Source: HyVt-105 sp049975425 (GTDB lineage Bacteria; Bacteroidota; Bacteroidia; Bacteroidales; VadinHA17). From it: DNA of 64,000 bases. The position numbers and the translations under genes are program-made. Shown here piece after piece: positions 34,546 to 44,439 of the stretch (its first letter is position 1; each line of letters begins with the position of its first letter). The stretch is taken from the NCBI GenBank assembly GCA_049975425.1, contig JBNGDI010000001.1:62001-126000 (forward strand). The letters run 5' to 3'. The notes under the pieces are model-generated. The model ran no database searches and was not told where the DNA came from. It saw only the letters and a list, made by a program, of their open reading frames with translations.

Positions 34546-36048
34546 ATGATCCGACGTATTCTGAGGTTAGTGGTTTTTCCCCTTCTTCTGTTTACTTTTC
34601 TGTCGTTTTCTCTCAATGCCCAGGATTCTGCTGTTTCTTCCGGCAGTAAAAATCCCGATACGACACGGGTAGAAGCTCCGGATTCCGGTTCTTCTGCAGA
34701 AGGCCTTCTTGAGGAAGGGTCGAGCCAGCTGGTTTCGTCGGAAATGGGAGGAGGTTTTACCTTCACAGGAATGTTGCGCGGCCTGCTGGGTATGGTGGTA
34801 CTGGTAATTATTGCCTTTCTTTTCAGTACCGATCGCAAGGCCATTGCCTGGAGGGTGGTGATTACCGGCCTGGCCTTTCAGATTCTGCTTGCCGTGTCGC
34901 TGCTGTATGTGCCCTTTGTGCGTGCTTTTTTTGAATTTGTAGGTAAGATCTTTGTCAAGATCCTCGATTTTACCAAGGCGGGGAGTGAATTCCTCTTCGG
35001 TGAATTTTTGGATATGGACAAGTACGGATCGATCTTTGCCTTTCAGATACTTCCTACCATCATATTCTTTTCTGCCCTGATGAGCTTGATGTTCTACCTG
35101 GGGGTTATTCAAAAAATTGTATATGCCCTGGCCTGGCTAATGACCAAATCGTTGAAATTATCGGGAGCAGAAAGCCTTTCCGTGGCGGGGAATATTTTCC
35201 TGGGGCAAACCGAATCGCCCCTGATGATCAAAGCCTATCTTCCGAAAATGACGCCCTCGGAGATCATGCTGGTGATGACCGGAGGTATGGCTACCCTGGC
35301 CGGAGGGGTCCTGGCTGCCTATATCGGATTCCTGGGCGGAGGCGACCCGCTCCAGCGCCTCATTTTTGCCAAACACCTGCTGGCTGCTTCGGTGATGGCA
35401 GCTCCGGGAGCCGTGGTTATTTCGAAGATAATAGTACCGCAAACCGAGGATATTGACAAAACCATGGAAATATCGCGCGACAGGGTGGGCAATAATGTAC
35501 TCGATGCCCTGTCGAACGGAACCACCGAGGGGTTGAAACTGGCTGCCAATGTGGCGGCCATGCTGCTGACGTTTATTGCCATGATTGCTATGCTGAACTT
35601 TATTCTGTTAAAGGTGGGGCAGTGGACCCAGTTGAATGAATGGATCGGGGCAACCACCCAGGGACGCTATGAAGAATTATCCCTCCAGTTTTTGCTGGGT
35701 TATCTGTTTGCTCCCCTGATGTGGCTCATCGGAGTTGCCGCTCCTGATATAACCGAAATGGGGAGGTTGCTGGGTGAAAAAATCATAGCCACCGAATTTG
35801 TCGGTTATATCAGCCTGGCCAATTTGAAATCCCAGGAGGTGTTTTATTCGTACCGATCGGTGATTATGGCTACCTATATGCTTGCGGGATTTGCCAACTT
35901 TGCTTCTATCGGGATACAAATCGGCGGTATAGGTTCTCTGGCGCCTAACAAACGGGTTTTGCTTTCGAAATTCGGTATGCGTGCCTTGTTGGCAGGCACC
36001 CTGGCATCCCTTATGTCGGCCACCATCATTGGTATGATACTGGGTTGA
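34546..36048 (+). CDS. Concentrative nucleoside transporter (CNT/NupC family) with N-terminal signal peptide
   Basis: A 500-residue protein from the ATG at 34546; a longer frame to 34471 would overlap the nuclease gene. It begins with what looks like a cleavable signal peptide (to about LNAQ at 23-26), then a Ser/Glu-rich periplasmic segment of some 45 residues, then the CNT core: an Nucleos_tra2_N segment, the gate domain, and the signature GNIFLGQTESPLMIKAYLP followed by TGGMATLAGGVLAAYIG. It imports nucleosides with sodium or protons. The processed N-terminus is unusual for CNT proteins generally, though I believe it recurs in this phylum. Confidence 0.92.
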   Translation: MIRRILRLVVFPLLLFTFLSFSLNAQDSAVSSGSKNPDTTRVEAPDSGSSAEGLLEEGSSQLVSSEMGGGFTFTGMLRGLLGMVVLVIIAFLFSTDRKAIAWRVVITGLAFQILLAVSLLYVPFVRAFFEFVGKIFVKILDFTKAGSEFLFGEFLDMDKYGSIFAFQILPTIIFFSALMSLMFYLGVIQKIVYALAWLMTKSLKLSGAESLSVAGNIFLGQTESPLMIKAYLPKMTPSEIMLVMTGGMATLAGGVLAAYIGFLGGGDPLQRLIFAKHLLAASVMAAPGAVVISKIIVPQTEDIDKTMEISRDRVGNNVLDALSNGTTEGLKLAANVAAMLLTFIAMIAMLNFILLKVGQWTQLNEWIGATTQGRYEELSLQFLLGYLFAPLMWLIGVAAPDITEMGRLLGEKIIATEFVGYISLANLKSQEVFYSYRSVIMATYMLAGFANFASIGIQIGGIGSLAPNKRVLLSKFGMRALLAGTLASLMSATIIGMILG

Positions 36049-36097
36049 TTCCGGGAAATGATTGATCGGTAAATGCTGCAGGTACTTTTCCGAAAAT

Positions 36098-37252
36098 ATG
36101 AAAACAGGGAAAATGAACGGCAGAAAAAAAATTACTGTACTCGGGGCCGGACTGGTTGGGCAAGCCATTATATCCGATCTGGCAACCCGCTTTCAGGTAA
36201 CCGCTGTTGATTGTGATCAGAAACGTCTTGAACGTTTGCACAATCTGCCTGATGTAATTTCACGGCAGGCCGATCTTTCAATGCCCGGGATACTGGAACA
36301 AATTATCGGGGATGCTGACCTGGTAGTGGGGGCTCTTCCCGGATACATGGGATTCGGTATTGTTAGGGATGTGATCCGTGCAGGGAAAAACATGGTTGAC
36401 ATTTCTTTTTTCCCACAGGATCCTTTCTCGTTGAATAAACCGGCTGAAGAAGCGGGTGTCAGCGTGGTAATGGATTGCGGGGTGGCTCCGGGAATGGGCA
36501 ATATCATTCTGGGTTATCACCAGGCCCAGATGGAGGTGGAAAGGTATGAATGCCTTGTCGGTGGATTGCCGTTCAGAAGGGAATGGCCCTATCAGTACAA
36601 AGCCGTATTTTCCCCGGTGGACGTGATAGAAGAATATATACGGCCTGCCCGCTACGTGGAGAACGGGCATGTGGTGGTGAAAGAGGCTCTTTCCGACCCC
36701 GAACTGGTGGAATTTGATGAGGTGGGTACCCTGGAAGCCTGGAATTCCGACGGGCTTCGTACCCTGATTCATACCATGAAAATTCCCCATATGATCGAAA
36801 AAACCCTGCGTTATCCGGGAACCATTGAATACCTGAAAGTGTTACGAAAAAGCGGTTTCTTTTCTGCTGAGGAAGTGGATGTGAAAGGTAAACGGATCCG
36901 CCCCGTGGACCTTACTGCCAGTTTGCTGGCCAGACTCTGGAAATTGAAAACGGGTGAGGAGGATTTTACGGTGATGCGGATCAGGATATCGGGACATGAG
37001 AACGGGAAGGAGGTGGAATATATGTATCATCTCTTCGACCGGTTCGACCGGGAAACGGGAACGACCTCAATGGCCCGGACAACCGGTTACACCTGCACAG
37101 CTGCCGCCGGTTTGCTGCTGGAAGGAAAATATAAGCAAAAAGGCCTGTCTCCTCCCGAGTACTTGGGAAGAGAACCTCAACATTTTCAACACATACTTAA
37201 TTGCCTGAAGGAGAGGGGGGTGGTTTACCGGGTGGAAAAACACGAACTATGA
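36098..37252 (+). CDS. Saccharopine dehydrogenase family oxidoreductase
   Basis: A 384-residue protein from the ATG at 36098 (36113 is also possible; the frame to 36062 starts at TTG). The N-terminal Rossmann fold has VLGAGLVGQAI and DCD at the end of strand 2, which suggests NAD rather than NADP. The C-terminal domain shows DCGVAPGMGN and MIEKTLRYPGTIEYLK, as in lysine dehydrogenases and saccharopine reductases. The substrate is an amino acid or its imine, most likely lysine-derived. Its stop overlaps the hydrolase start as ATGA. Confidence 0.86.
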   Translation: MKTGKMNGRKKITVLGAGLVGQAIISDLATRFQVTAVDCDQKRLERLHNLPDVISRQADLSMPGILEQIIGDADLVVGALPGYMGFGIVRDVIRAGKNMVDISFFPQDPFSLNKPAEEAGVSVVMDCGVAPGMGNIILGYHQAQMEVERYECLVGGLPFRREWPYQYKAVFSPVDVIEEYIRPARYVENGHVVVKEALSDPELVEFDEVGTLEAWNSDGLRTLIHTMKIPHMIEKTLRYPGTIEYLKVLRKSGFFSAEEVDVKGKRIRPVDLTASLLARLWKLKTGEEDFTVMRIRISGHENGKEVEYMYHLFDRFDRETGTTSMARTTGYTCTAAAGLLLEGKYKQKGLSPPEYLGREPQHFQHILNCLKERGVVYRVEKHEL

Positions 37253-38574
37253 ATAAGATATGGAAAATTGTACCGGTTATTCTGCTAATGGGTTTTTTCT
37301 GTCAGGGAATTTCGCAGGTGCCCGGGTCGAAAGTGCATACAGCCCGTCAGTTCCTGGAATATTATTCGTCGGGGAGAACGGTTGAAAGCTACCAACTGCT
37401 GGATCCTTCCGTACGCTCGAAAATATCGGTAGAACAGATGGAACAACTGTGGCAGTCAATCGAATTCCAGATGGGCGAGCTGGAATCGACCGGAGCTGTG
37501 CGGACAGAGATACAGGAAAGGTATGAATTTGTTTATATTCCCTGTGTGTTTGCCCATACATCGGTCGATCTCAGGGTTGTTTTTCCTGCATCGGGCGGGC
37601 TGATCACAGGATTCTTTTTTGCCCCCCCGGCAGCCAGTGCTTCCTATACAAGGCCTTCCTATGCCGAAGAACTGGATTATACAGAAGTCAATACGGCCGT
37701 GGTAACCGATACCTTTCGGCTTCCGGCTACCCTGATGTTGCCGCCGGGGAAAGGTCCATTCCCGCTGGTGATCCTGGTGCACGGATCAGGTCCTGCCGAT
37801 CGCAACGCTTCCTTGGGCCCAAATAAAATTTTTGCCGATCTGGCTTACGGACTGGCATTAAATGGAATTGCCACCCTCAGGTATGAAAAACGAACCCGGG
37901 TGTATGGAACGGACCTTGATGTCAATACCCTTACCCTTTACGGGGAAACCATACAGGACGCTGTTTCGGCCATCGACTCTTTTATTGGACATCCTTCTGT
38001 TGATCCGGATGAAATATATGTGCTGGGTCATAGTCTGGGGGCTTATGCCGCTCCGTGGATCGCCGATCTGGCAGGTGACCGCCTTGCGGGTATCATCCTC
38101 ATGGCAGCCAATGCCAGTCCGCTGGAAGACCTGGTTCTGGAACAGTACCGCTACCTTTATGCACTCGACGGGATAAGCCAGGCGGAAAAAGAAAACCTGG
38201 AGGTTCTGGAGGAGCAGGTGCAGAGGGTAAAAAGGAGGAAGCTGGATGAGGACATTCCGGCCGTTGACCTGCCCCTGGGTCTTCCGGCGGCATACTGGTT
38301 GGGCATGAAAAAGTACGATCCGGTGAAGAAAGCCAAAAAACTCAGAATTCCTGTTTTGATTTTACAGGGTGAACGCGATTACCAGGTACCTCTTTCCGAG
38401 TACGAAAAATGGAAAAAGGGACTTGAAAAAGAGAAACATATTACCTTCAGGCTGTTTGCCGGCCTGAACCATTTATTCCTGGAAGGAGAGGGCATTTCTG
38501 AACCGGCTGAGTATCTTACACCGGGGCATGTTCCCCGGGATGTGATTTCTTTCATTTCTGAATGGATCCTGTAA
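37249..38574 (+). CDS. Exported DUF3887-type alpha/beta hydrolase
   Basis: A 441-residue protein starting at the ATG at 37249 (ATGA overlap with the previous stop). It has a signal peptide to about GISQ. An N-terminal DUF3887-like domain (about 30-125) precedes an alpha/beta hydrolase: oxyanion motif VHGSGPADRN, nucleophile serine in LGHSLGAYAAP, aspartate in GERDYQVP and histidine in GLNHLFLEG. Related proteins are periplasmic esterases or peptidase-like hydrolases with unknown substrates. Confidence 0.88.
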   Translation: MNKIWKIVPVILLMGFFCQGISQVPGSKVHTARQFLEYYSSGRTVESYQLLDPSVRSKISVEQMEQLWQSIEFQMGELESTGAVRTEIQERYEFVYIPCVFAHTSVDLRVVFPASGGLITGFFFAPPAASASYTRPSYAEELDYTEVNTAVVTDTFRLPATLMLPPGKGPFPLVILVHGSGPADRNASLGPNKIFADLAYGLALNGIATLRYEKRTRVYGTDLDVNTLTLYGETIQDAVSAIDSFIGHPSVDPDEIYVLGHSLGAYAAPWIADLAGDRLAGIILMAANASPLEDLVLEQYRYLYALDGISQAEKENLEVLEEQVQRVKRRKLDEDIPAVDLPLGLPAAYWLGMKKYDPVKKAKKLRIPVLILQGERDYQVPLSEYEKWKKGLEKEKHITFRLFAGLNHLFLEGEGISEPAEYLTPGHVPRDVISFISEWIL

Positions 38575-38654
38575 CAGATCATGATGGTTGAGTACATTTT
38601 TTTAATTTTATATCCGGACCCCTGGTTTCCCCGGGCTTGAAAAAATCGGACGAT

Positions 38655-39449
38655 ATGATACAATATCTTGAATTGCTGGACCATGTCATGACCCATGGTA
38701 TAAAGAAGGAAGACAGGACAGGAACCGGCACACTCAGTGTTTTCGGATACCAGATGCGTTTTAACCTGGAAGAGGGTTTTCCACTGGTAACCACTAAAAA
38801 GCTGCATGTGCGGTCTATTATCCACGAATTGCTCTGGTTTCTGAAAGGAGATACCAACATAGCCTATCTGAATGAAAATGGTGTGAGTATCTGGAACGAA
38901 TGGGCCGATGAAAACGGTAACCTGGGACCCATATACGGGCATCAGTGGAGGTCATGGCCTGCCCCCGGCGGAATGCACATTGACCAGATCAGTGAGGTGA
39001 TTTCATCACTGAAAAACAAACCCAACTCCCGCAGGCACATTGTCAGCGCCTGGAATGTATCCTCCCTTGATGAAATGGCCCTCCCACCCTGCCACATTCT
39101 TTTTCAATTCTATGTGGCAGGTGACCGGTTGTCCTGCCAGTTGTACCAGCGCAGCGCAGATATTTTCCTCGGAGTGCCTTTCAATATTGCTTCCTATTCC
39201 CTGTTGCTGATGATGATGGCCCGGGAAACCGGTCTGCGCCCGTACGAATTTATCCACACCCTGGGCGATGCCCATATCTATCTCAACCATATCGAACAGG
39301 TGAAACTGCAACTTTCCCGCAAACCCTACCCCCTGCCACAAATGAAACTGAATCCGGAAAAGAAACGGGTATTTGATTTTGAATATGAAGACTTTGTGCT
39401 GGAGAACTATGAGGCTCATCCGCACATCAAAGGGAAAGTGGCGGTATAA
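38655..39449 (+). CDS. thyA: Thymidylate synthase
   Basis: Makes dTMP from dUMP using methylenetetrahydrofolate. From the ATG at 38655 the protein has 264 residues, the classical length, with catalytic C146 in LPPCH, preceded by NSRRHIVSAWN and followed by QRSADIFLGVPFNIASY. A TTG extension to 38637 is rejected. Followed 21 bases later by folA, which regenerates tetrahydrofolate from the dihydrofolate this enzyme produces. Confidence 0.97.
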   Translation: MIQYLELLDHVMTHGIKKEDRTGTGTLSVFGYQMRFNLEEGFPLVTTKKLHVRSIIHELLWFLKGDTNIAYLNENGVSIWNEWADENGNLGPIYGHQWRSWPAPGGMHIDQISEVISSLKNKPNSRRHIVSAWNVSSLDEMALPPCHILFQFYVAGDRLSCQLYQRSADIFLGVPFNIASYSLLLMMMARETGLRPYEFIHTLGDAHIYLNHIEQVKLQLSRKPYPLPQMKLNPEKKRVFDFEYEDFVLENYEAHPHIKGKVAV

Positions 39450-39470
39450 ACGGAGAAAAAGGAACGGGTC

Positions 39471-39968
39471 ATGTCAAAAACCATTTCTATTATTGTGGCC
39501 ATTGCACAAAACAGAGCCATAGGGAAAGATAACCGGCTTCTATGGCATATTCCAGGGGATTTGAAACGCTTTAAAAAACTTACTTCGGGCCATGCAGTGA
39601 TCATGGGAAAGAAAACTTATGAATCCCTGCCTGTCAGGCCACTTCCCGATCGCACCAATATTGTACTGACCGATAATCCGGAAGAACGGATCGATGGATG
39701 TGTGATGGCCTATTCCCTGGAAGATGCTGTTGCAAAATGCCCGGAGAACGATGAGTCGTTTGTGATCGGTGGCGGCTCCGTTTACCGTCAGTTCATGCCG
39801 CTGGCCGACAAACTCTACATCACCCTGGTGCACAGGGATTATGAAGCAGACACGTTTTTTCCAGAAATTGATACGGGGATGTGGAAAGAAATCAGCTGCG
39901 AACATCATGAAGCGGAAGGAAACCTGGATACAGGTTTTTCATATATCATTTACGAACGAAGAGGCTGA
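39471..39968 (+). CDS. folA: Dihydrofolate reductase
   Basis: A 165-residue enzyme with the family motifs: IVAIAQNRAIGKDNRLLWHIPGDL with the conserved Trp and the active-site Asp, VIMGKKTYESLP, and FVIGGGSVYRQFMP near 98-111. NADPH-dependent; forms a functional pair with thyA directly upstream. Confidence 0.97.
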   Translation: MSKTISIIVAIAQNRAIGKDNRLLWHIPGDLKRFKKLTSGHAVIMGKKTYESLPVRPLPDRTNIVLTDNPEERIDGCVMAYSLEDAVAKCPENDESFVIGGGSVYRQFMPLADKLYITLVHRDYEADTFFPEIDTGMWKEISCEHHEAEGNLDTGFSYIIYERRG

Positions 39969-40079
39969 GTCACTTTTCGTACCGAGTTTTTTCCCCCGAT
40001 CATTTAAACCTTTTTTGCCCGGAGGTATCAAAAGAGGTGTATTTCAGTTCATATGTTACACCTTTTTAAACATCACATT

Positions 40080-40952
40080 ATGAAAAACAGAAAATTACTG
40101 GTCTGGCTTGCCGGGGCAGCTGTGATCGGCGTCATGGCTGTTTCATGCGAGAAGTCAGATTTGGCCGATATGGCTGATATGGAAGAAGAAACGCTGGTTG
40201 AGAATGTTTTCAACGATATTCTGGCTACTGTGAATGACGCCGAGGCCCGGGCCGATGAGCTTGTGTACACCTCTGGGGTAAAAAAATCGGCACTGGCCGA
40301 TTCCTGTCCGGTAATTACTATCGATAATCAGGAACCGGGTGTCTGGCCGAAAACCATTACCGTGGATTTCGGGGAGGGTTGTGAGGGATTCCTTGACAGG
40401 GTGAGAACCGGAAAGATTATTATTGTTGTTACCGGAAGGTACCGCATGGAAGGATCTGTAAAAACTGTTACCCTGGAGGATTATACTGTGAACGGGATCA
40501 GTGTGGAAGGAACCAAGACCATTGTGAACGAAGGCCGGAACAATGCAGGCAACCTGGTTTATTCCATCTCCCTGGCAAACGGGAAAGTAACCCTGCCCGA
40601 CGGCAAAGTGGCTATCCGGGAAGTGTCAAGAACCCGTGAGTGGGTGTCGGGGGAAAATACCTTTAATCCATGGGACGATGTGTATTTTATTACCGGCCAG
40701 GTGACAGGTACCGGTTTCAGCGGAGTATCTTATACCCACACCATTCTGACTCCCCTGGAGGTAGATGCTGCATGCCGGTTTATCAAAAGCGGCACCATTC
40801 GTTTCGAAGCCGATGACCGCATGACCCGTGTGCTGGATTACGGGTATGGTGATCCCGAGGGTGGTTGTGATGCCCTGGCTCTGGCCACACGGGAAGACGG
40901 AGAAACAAGGGTAATTACCCTTCGCTTCCGTCATCCCCGCTTCCTGCGGTAA
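40080..40952 (+). CDS. Putative lipoprotein of unknown function
   Basis: A 290-residue protein from the ATG at 40080, with signal peptide and lipobox VMAVSC (C23). The first 30 mature residues are acidic and Met-rich. The rest is predicted beta-rich, with DNQEPGVWPKTITVDFGEGC near 80-100 and the ending GGCDALALATREDGETRVITLRFRHPRF. Similar proteins occur in Bacteroidota genomes as unannotated surface or periplasmic lipoproteins. The gene stands alone and ends in a strong bidirectional terminator. Confidence 0.75.
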   Translation: MKNRKLLVWLAGAAVIGVMAVSCEKSDLADMADMEEETLVENVFNDILATVNDAEARADELVYTSGVKKSALADSCPVITIDNQEPGVWPKTITVDFGEGCEGFLDRVRTGKIIIVVTGRYRMEGSVKTVTLEDYTVNGISVEGTKTIVNEGRNNAGNLVYSISLANGKVTLPDGKVAIREVSRTREWVSGENTFNPWDDVYFITGQVTGTGFSGVSYTHTILTPLEVDAACRFIKSGTIRFEADDRMTRVLDYGYGDPEGGCDALALATREDGETRVITLRFRHPRFLR

Positions 40953-40964
40953 GAAGATTGGGTT

Positions 40965-40998
40965 AAAAAAAGCGGTTCCGCGCGGAACCGCTTTTTTT
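40965..40998. terminator. Perfectly palindromic bidirectional terminator
   Basis: Seven A, then a self-complementary 20-base core GCGGTTCCGCGCGGAACCGC, then seven T: all 34 bases equal their own reverse complement. It lies between convergent genes (stop at 40952 and clpX stop at 41000) and can end transcription from both sides. Confidence 0.9.
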
Positions 40999-40999
40999 A

Positions 41000-42217
41000 T
41001 CAGGCAACCTTGAGTCGGTTCAGGTTTATCTTCTCGATTTTTTCCCGGGCATAATCCAGGTTAACAATTACTTCCTTTTCATGTTTTGAAGGCAGGTCGT
41101 ACATCAGGTCGATAATAATCGATTCCACAATGGAACGGAGCCCCCTGGCTCCCAGCTTGAATTCAATGGCTTTGTCTACCACAAAATCGAAAACTTCTTC
41201 CTGAAACTCCAGTTTTATTCCGTCCATATCGAACAGCTTGATGTACTGTTTGATGATGGAATTTTTCGGTTCGGTGAGTATTCTCCTCAGCGTGGTCCTG
41301 TCGAGCGGATGAAGGTATGTAAGAATGGGCAGTCGTCCGATGATCTCGGGAATCATGCCGTAGGCTTTCAGGTCCTGCGGAGCAATGTATTGCAGCAGGT
41401 TTTCCCGGTCAATGACCTGATCGCTGTTTTTTGCCTTGTATCCCACCACTTTTGTATTCAGCCGCTGGCCGATTTTTTTCTCAATTCCGTCGAAGGCTCC
41501 TCCGCAAATGAACAGAATATTTTTGGTGTCCACAGGGATAAGCTTTTGTTCCGGATGCTTGCGTCCGCCCTGTGGCGGTACATTGACAATACTTCCTTCA
41601 AGCAGTTTCAGCAGCCCCTGCTGTACTCCTTCTCCTGAGACATCCCTTGTAATGGAAGGATTGTCGCTTTTCCGGGCGATCTTGTCAATTTCGTCAATAA
41701 ATACAATACCTCTTTCGGCGGCTTTCACGTCGTAATCGGCTGCCTGCAATAAGCGGGTAAGCAGGCTTTCGATATCCTCACCGACATATCCGGCTTCTGT
41801 GAGTACCGTAGCATCCACAATGGTAAAAGGTACATGCAGCATGCGGGCAATGGTACGCGCCAGCAGGGTTTTTCCTGTGCCGGTTTCTCCCACAAGGATG
41901 ATATTCGATTTTTCTATCTCTACCTCGTTATCGTCGTCCTTGCCCTGTATCAGCCTTTTGTAGTGGTTGTACACAGCAACCGAGAGGATCTTTTTTGCCT
42001 GTTCCTGCCCAATGACATACTGGTCGAGGAATATTTTTATTTCCCTGGGCTTCAGTAGTTTTACCTGGGATACATCAAAATCGCTTGACTTCTTTGTTTC
42101 TTCCTGAACAATATGGTATGCCTGCTCCACACAGTGGTCACATATATGACCCGAAATTCCTGCGATCAACAGGTTGGTGTCCTTTTTATCCCTCCCGCAA
42201 AATGAGCATTTGTCCAT
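41000..42217 (-). CDS. clpX: ATP-dependent Clp protease ATP-binding subunit ClpX
   Basis: A 405-residue AAA+ unfoldase from the ATG at 42217 (a TTG extension to 42232 is unlikely). The N-terminal zinc-binding domain shows CSFCGRD and CDHC; Walker A is GETGTGKT, Walker B FIDEIDKIAR, and sensor/pore residues follow (GYVGEDIE). It feeds substrates to ClpP. It lies 42 bases below clpP in the order tig-clpP-clpX. Confidence 0.97.
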   Translation of the reverse strand: MDKCSFCGRDKKDTNLLIAGISGHICDHCVEQAYHIVQEETKKSSDFDVSQVKLLKPREIKIFLDQYVIGQEQAKKILSVAVYNHYKRLIQGKDDDNEVEIEKSNIILVGETGTGKTLLARTIARMLHVPFTIVDATVLTEAGYVGEDIESLLTRLLQAADYDVKAAERGIVFIDEIDKIARKSDNPSITRDVSGEGVQQGLLKLLEGSIVNVPPQGGRKHPEQKLIPVDTKNILFICGGAFDGIEKKIGQRLNTKVVGYKAKNSDQVIDRENLLQYIAPQDLKAYGMIPEIIGRLPILTYLHPLDRTTLRRILTEPKNSIIKQYIKLFDMDGIKLEFQEEVFDFVVDKAIEFKLGARGLRSIVESIIIDLMYDLPSKHEKEVIVNLDYAREKIEKINLNRLKVA

Positions 42218-42259
42218 AATAAATAATTTCAATACAAAAGAACAGTTTAAAACCCTAAA

Positions 42260-42961
42260 TTAAAACAAATCGTTGGGTTTTTTATCCGCTTTGCTTTTGT
42301 ATAATACTTCGTCAATCATCCCGTATTTTTTTGCTTCTTCTGCAGTCATCCAGAAGTCGCGGTCGGAATCTTTCTCAATTTTTTTGTACGTATTGCCGGT
42401 GTGGTCTGCCAGAATGGAATACAGTTCCTTTTTCAGTTTCAGAATTTCCCTTGCCGTGATTTCTATATCCACAGCCTGTCCCTGAACACCTCCCATGGGC
42501 TGGTGGATCATAATCCGGGCATGTTTCAGGGCCGAACGTTTTCCTTTGGTTCCAGCAGCCAGCAGAATGGCTCCCATGGAAGCCGCCATGCCTGTGCATG
42601 TGGTGGCCACATCGGGGGTGATGATCTGCATGGTGTCATAGATGCCCAGACCGGCATGTACTGTTCCGCCGGGACTGTTGAAATAGATTTGTACGTCTTT
42701 TGCCGGATCGGCCGATTCAAGATAAAGCAACTGTGCCTGAATAATGTTGGCCACATAGTCGTCAATGGGAAGTCCCAGGAATATGATCCTGTCCATCATC
42801 AGCCTGGAAAATACATCCATAGTAGCAATGTTCAGCTGCCGTTCTTCGATGATGGTGGGTGAGATGTAATTGTTATAGAAAGAGGCATACTGATCGAGCC
42901 TCAATCCGTTCATTCCAAGATGCCCCACGGCATATTTACGGAATTCATTGTTTCTGTCCAT
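42260..42961 (-). CDS. clpP: ATP-dependent Clp protease proteolytic subunit ClpP
   Basis: A 233-residue serine protease. The triad is visible: S128 in GMAASMGA, H153 in MIHQPMGG and D202 in DRDFWMTAEEA. The N-terminus is longer than in E. coli by roughly 20 residues. Forms the tetradecameric chamber that works with ClpX. Middle gene of tig-clpP-clpX, 21 bases after tig. Confidence 0.97.
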   Translation of the reverse strand: MDRNNEFRKYAVGHLGMNGLRLDQYASFYNNYISPTIIEERQLNIATMDVFSRLMMDRIIFLGLPIDDYVANIIQAQLLYLESADPAKDVQIYFNSPGGTVHAGLGIYDTMQIITPDVATTCTGMAASMGAILLAAGTKGKRSALKHARIMIHQPMGGVQGQAVDIEITAREILKLKKELYSILADHTGNTYKKIEKDSDRDFWMTAEEAKKYGMIDEVLYKSKADKKPNDLF

Positions 42962-42982
42962 GTTGTGAATATTAAACCATGA

Positions 42983-44347
42983 TTAATCTTTGTTTTCTTC
43001 GAACAATTGATTGAATTCCTCTGAAGTGACCTTTTTGCGGTCGAGCTTCACAGTTTCCAGCAGATAGGCAAAAACCTTATCATCCAGTTTACGGTCCATG
43101 AATTTTTTCCGGTCGTCTTCCTTTTTCATGATGTCCCTGGCATATATTTCTATTTCATTGTCAGGAAGATGTCCCAACCCGTACTGCTGGAATTGTGACC
43201 GGGTATATTGCATGGCCACCTCCAGGATCTCATCGTCGGTTACATGGATATCCTGGTCTTTAACGATCCTGTTCCGTATCAGTTGCCATTTCAGGTCTTT
43301 TTCAAAACGGCCGAAATCACGTTCTATTTCCCCGGGTGAAAACTTGTCTTTATTGATGGCCAGCAGCCAGCGTTTCAGGAAATCCGACGGCAGATCAATT
43401 CCCGACTTTTCCACCAGAACATCCCCGGCATCGATCCGGAACCGGTATTTGCTTTCATGTTCCAGCCGTTTGCTGATTTCTTCCTCCAGTTTTTCCCTGA
43501 ATTCTTTTTCCGAGCTAACCACATTCTTTCCGTATACCTTGTCAAAAAGCTCCTGATTTACCGGAGCGGGTTCGAATTTATTGATTTCGTCAACGGTGAG
43601 CAGGAAATGGGGTTGGAGGTTTTTCACATCGTTCTTGCCGATGTTCAGCATCGAGCTGATATCCGTCTCATTTTCAAAAGATTTGTGAATGTCGATCAGC
43701 ACGGTGTCCCCTTTCTTTTTCCCTTTCAAATTTCCGGCGGTTTCTTTGTCCTTCAGCATTTTTACTGACACCGACACATCACTGGCAGAAATCCCGTTTT
43801 CTTCGTGAGATCCCTGTTCGTTGGCCTGCCGCAGGGTCACTTTCAGCATGGATTCGTCGGATACCGATTCTTCCGGAACAAATTGGCCAAAACGACGGGT
43901 AATATCTTCCAGGTAATGATCGGTCATTTTTTTGTCAATCTTTATCTCATAAAAAGGAACCTTGATTTTCGGACCGATATTCAGTTCAAATTCGGGGGCC
44001 AGACCCAGATCAAAGGAAAATTCGAAATGATCCTGATGATCCCAGTCAAGTTCGGATTTTTTATCTTCAGAAGGCAACGGTTCCCCCAGGATCTGTATGT
44101 TTTCTTCCACAAGGTACTTGTTGATGGCTTCCGAAACCACCTGGTTAATTTCATCCACCAGTACGGGTTTGCGATACATTTTCCTGATCAGCCCCATGGG
44201 CACCATGCCGGGGCGGAACCCATCCATCCTGGCTTTTTTCCGGTAATCCCTCAATACCTTTTCCACCCGTTCTTCATAATCTTCCTTTTCCACTCTGACC
44301 GTCAGGGTGGCATTCAGAGCATCCTTGTTTTCTTTTTTAATGTTCAT
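42983..44347 (-). CDS. tig: Trigger factor
   Basis: A 454-residue ribosome-associated chaperone. The ATG at 44347 is preferred; the open frame upstream runs through the tRNA-Leu gene. The N-terminal ribosome-binding domain contains FRPGMVPMGLIRKMY, close to the GFRxGxxP signature. The PPIase-like domain (about 155-240) is divergent, so prolyl isomerase activity is doubtful; the long helical C-terminal arms follow. Heads the tig-clpP-clpX run. Confidence 0.94.
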   Translation of the reverse strand: MNIKKENKDALNATLTVRVEKEDYEERVEKVLRDYRKKARMDGFRPGMVPMGLIRKMYRKPVLVDEINQVVSEAINKYLVEENIQILGEPLPSEDKKSELDWDHQDHFEFSFDLGLAPEFELNIGPKIKVPFYEIKIDKKMTDHYLEDITRRFGQFVPEESVSDESMLKVTLRQANEQGSHEENGISASDVSVSVKMLKDKETAGNLKGKKKGDTVLIDIHKSFENETDISSMLNIGKNDVKNLQPHFLLTVDEINKFEPAPVNQELFDKVYGKNVVSSEKEFREKLEEEISKRLEHESKYRFRIDAGDVLVEKSGIDLPSDFLKRWLLAINKDKFSPGEIERDFGRFEKDLKWQLIRNRIVKDQDIHVTDDEILEVAMQYTRSQFQQYGLGHLPDNEIEIYARDIMKKEDDRKKFMDRKLDDKVFAYLLETVKLDRKKVTSEEFNQLFEENKD

Positions 44348-44439
44348 CAAGTACCTGTTTATTTTGTTCCTTTGATTTCGATCGAAAAAACCGCCTAACT
44401 TCCCGTACACGCGGAAAGCCGAAGCGGTTTCCACAACCG

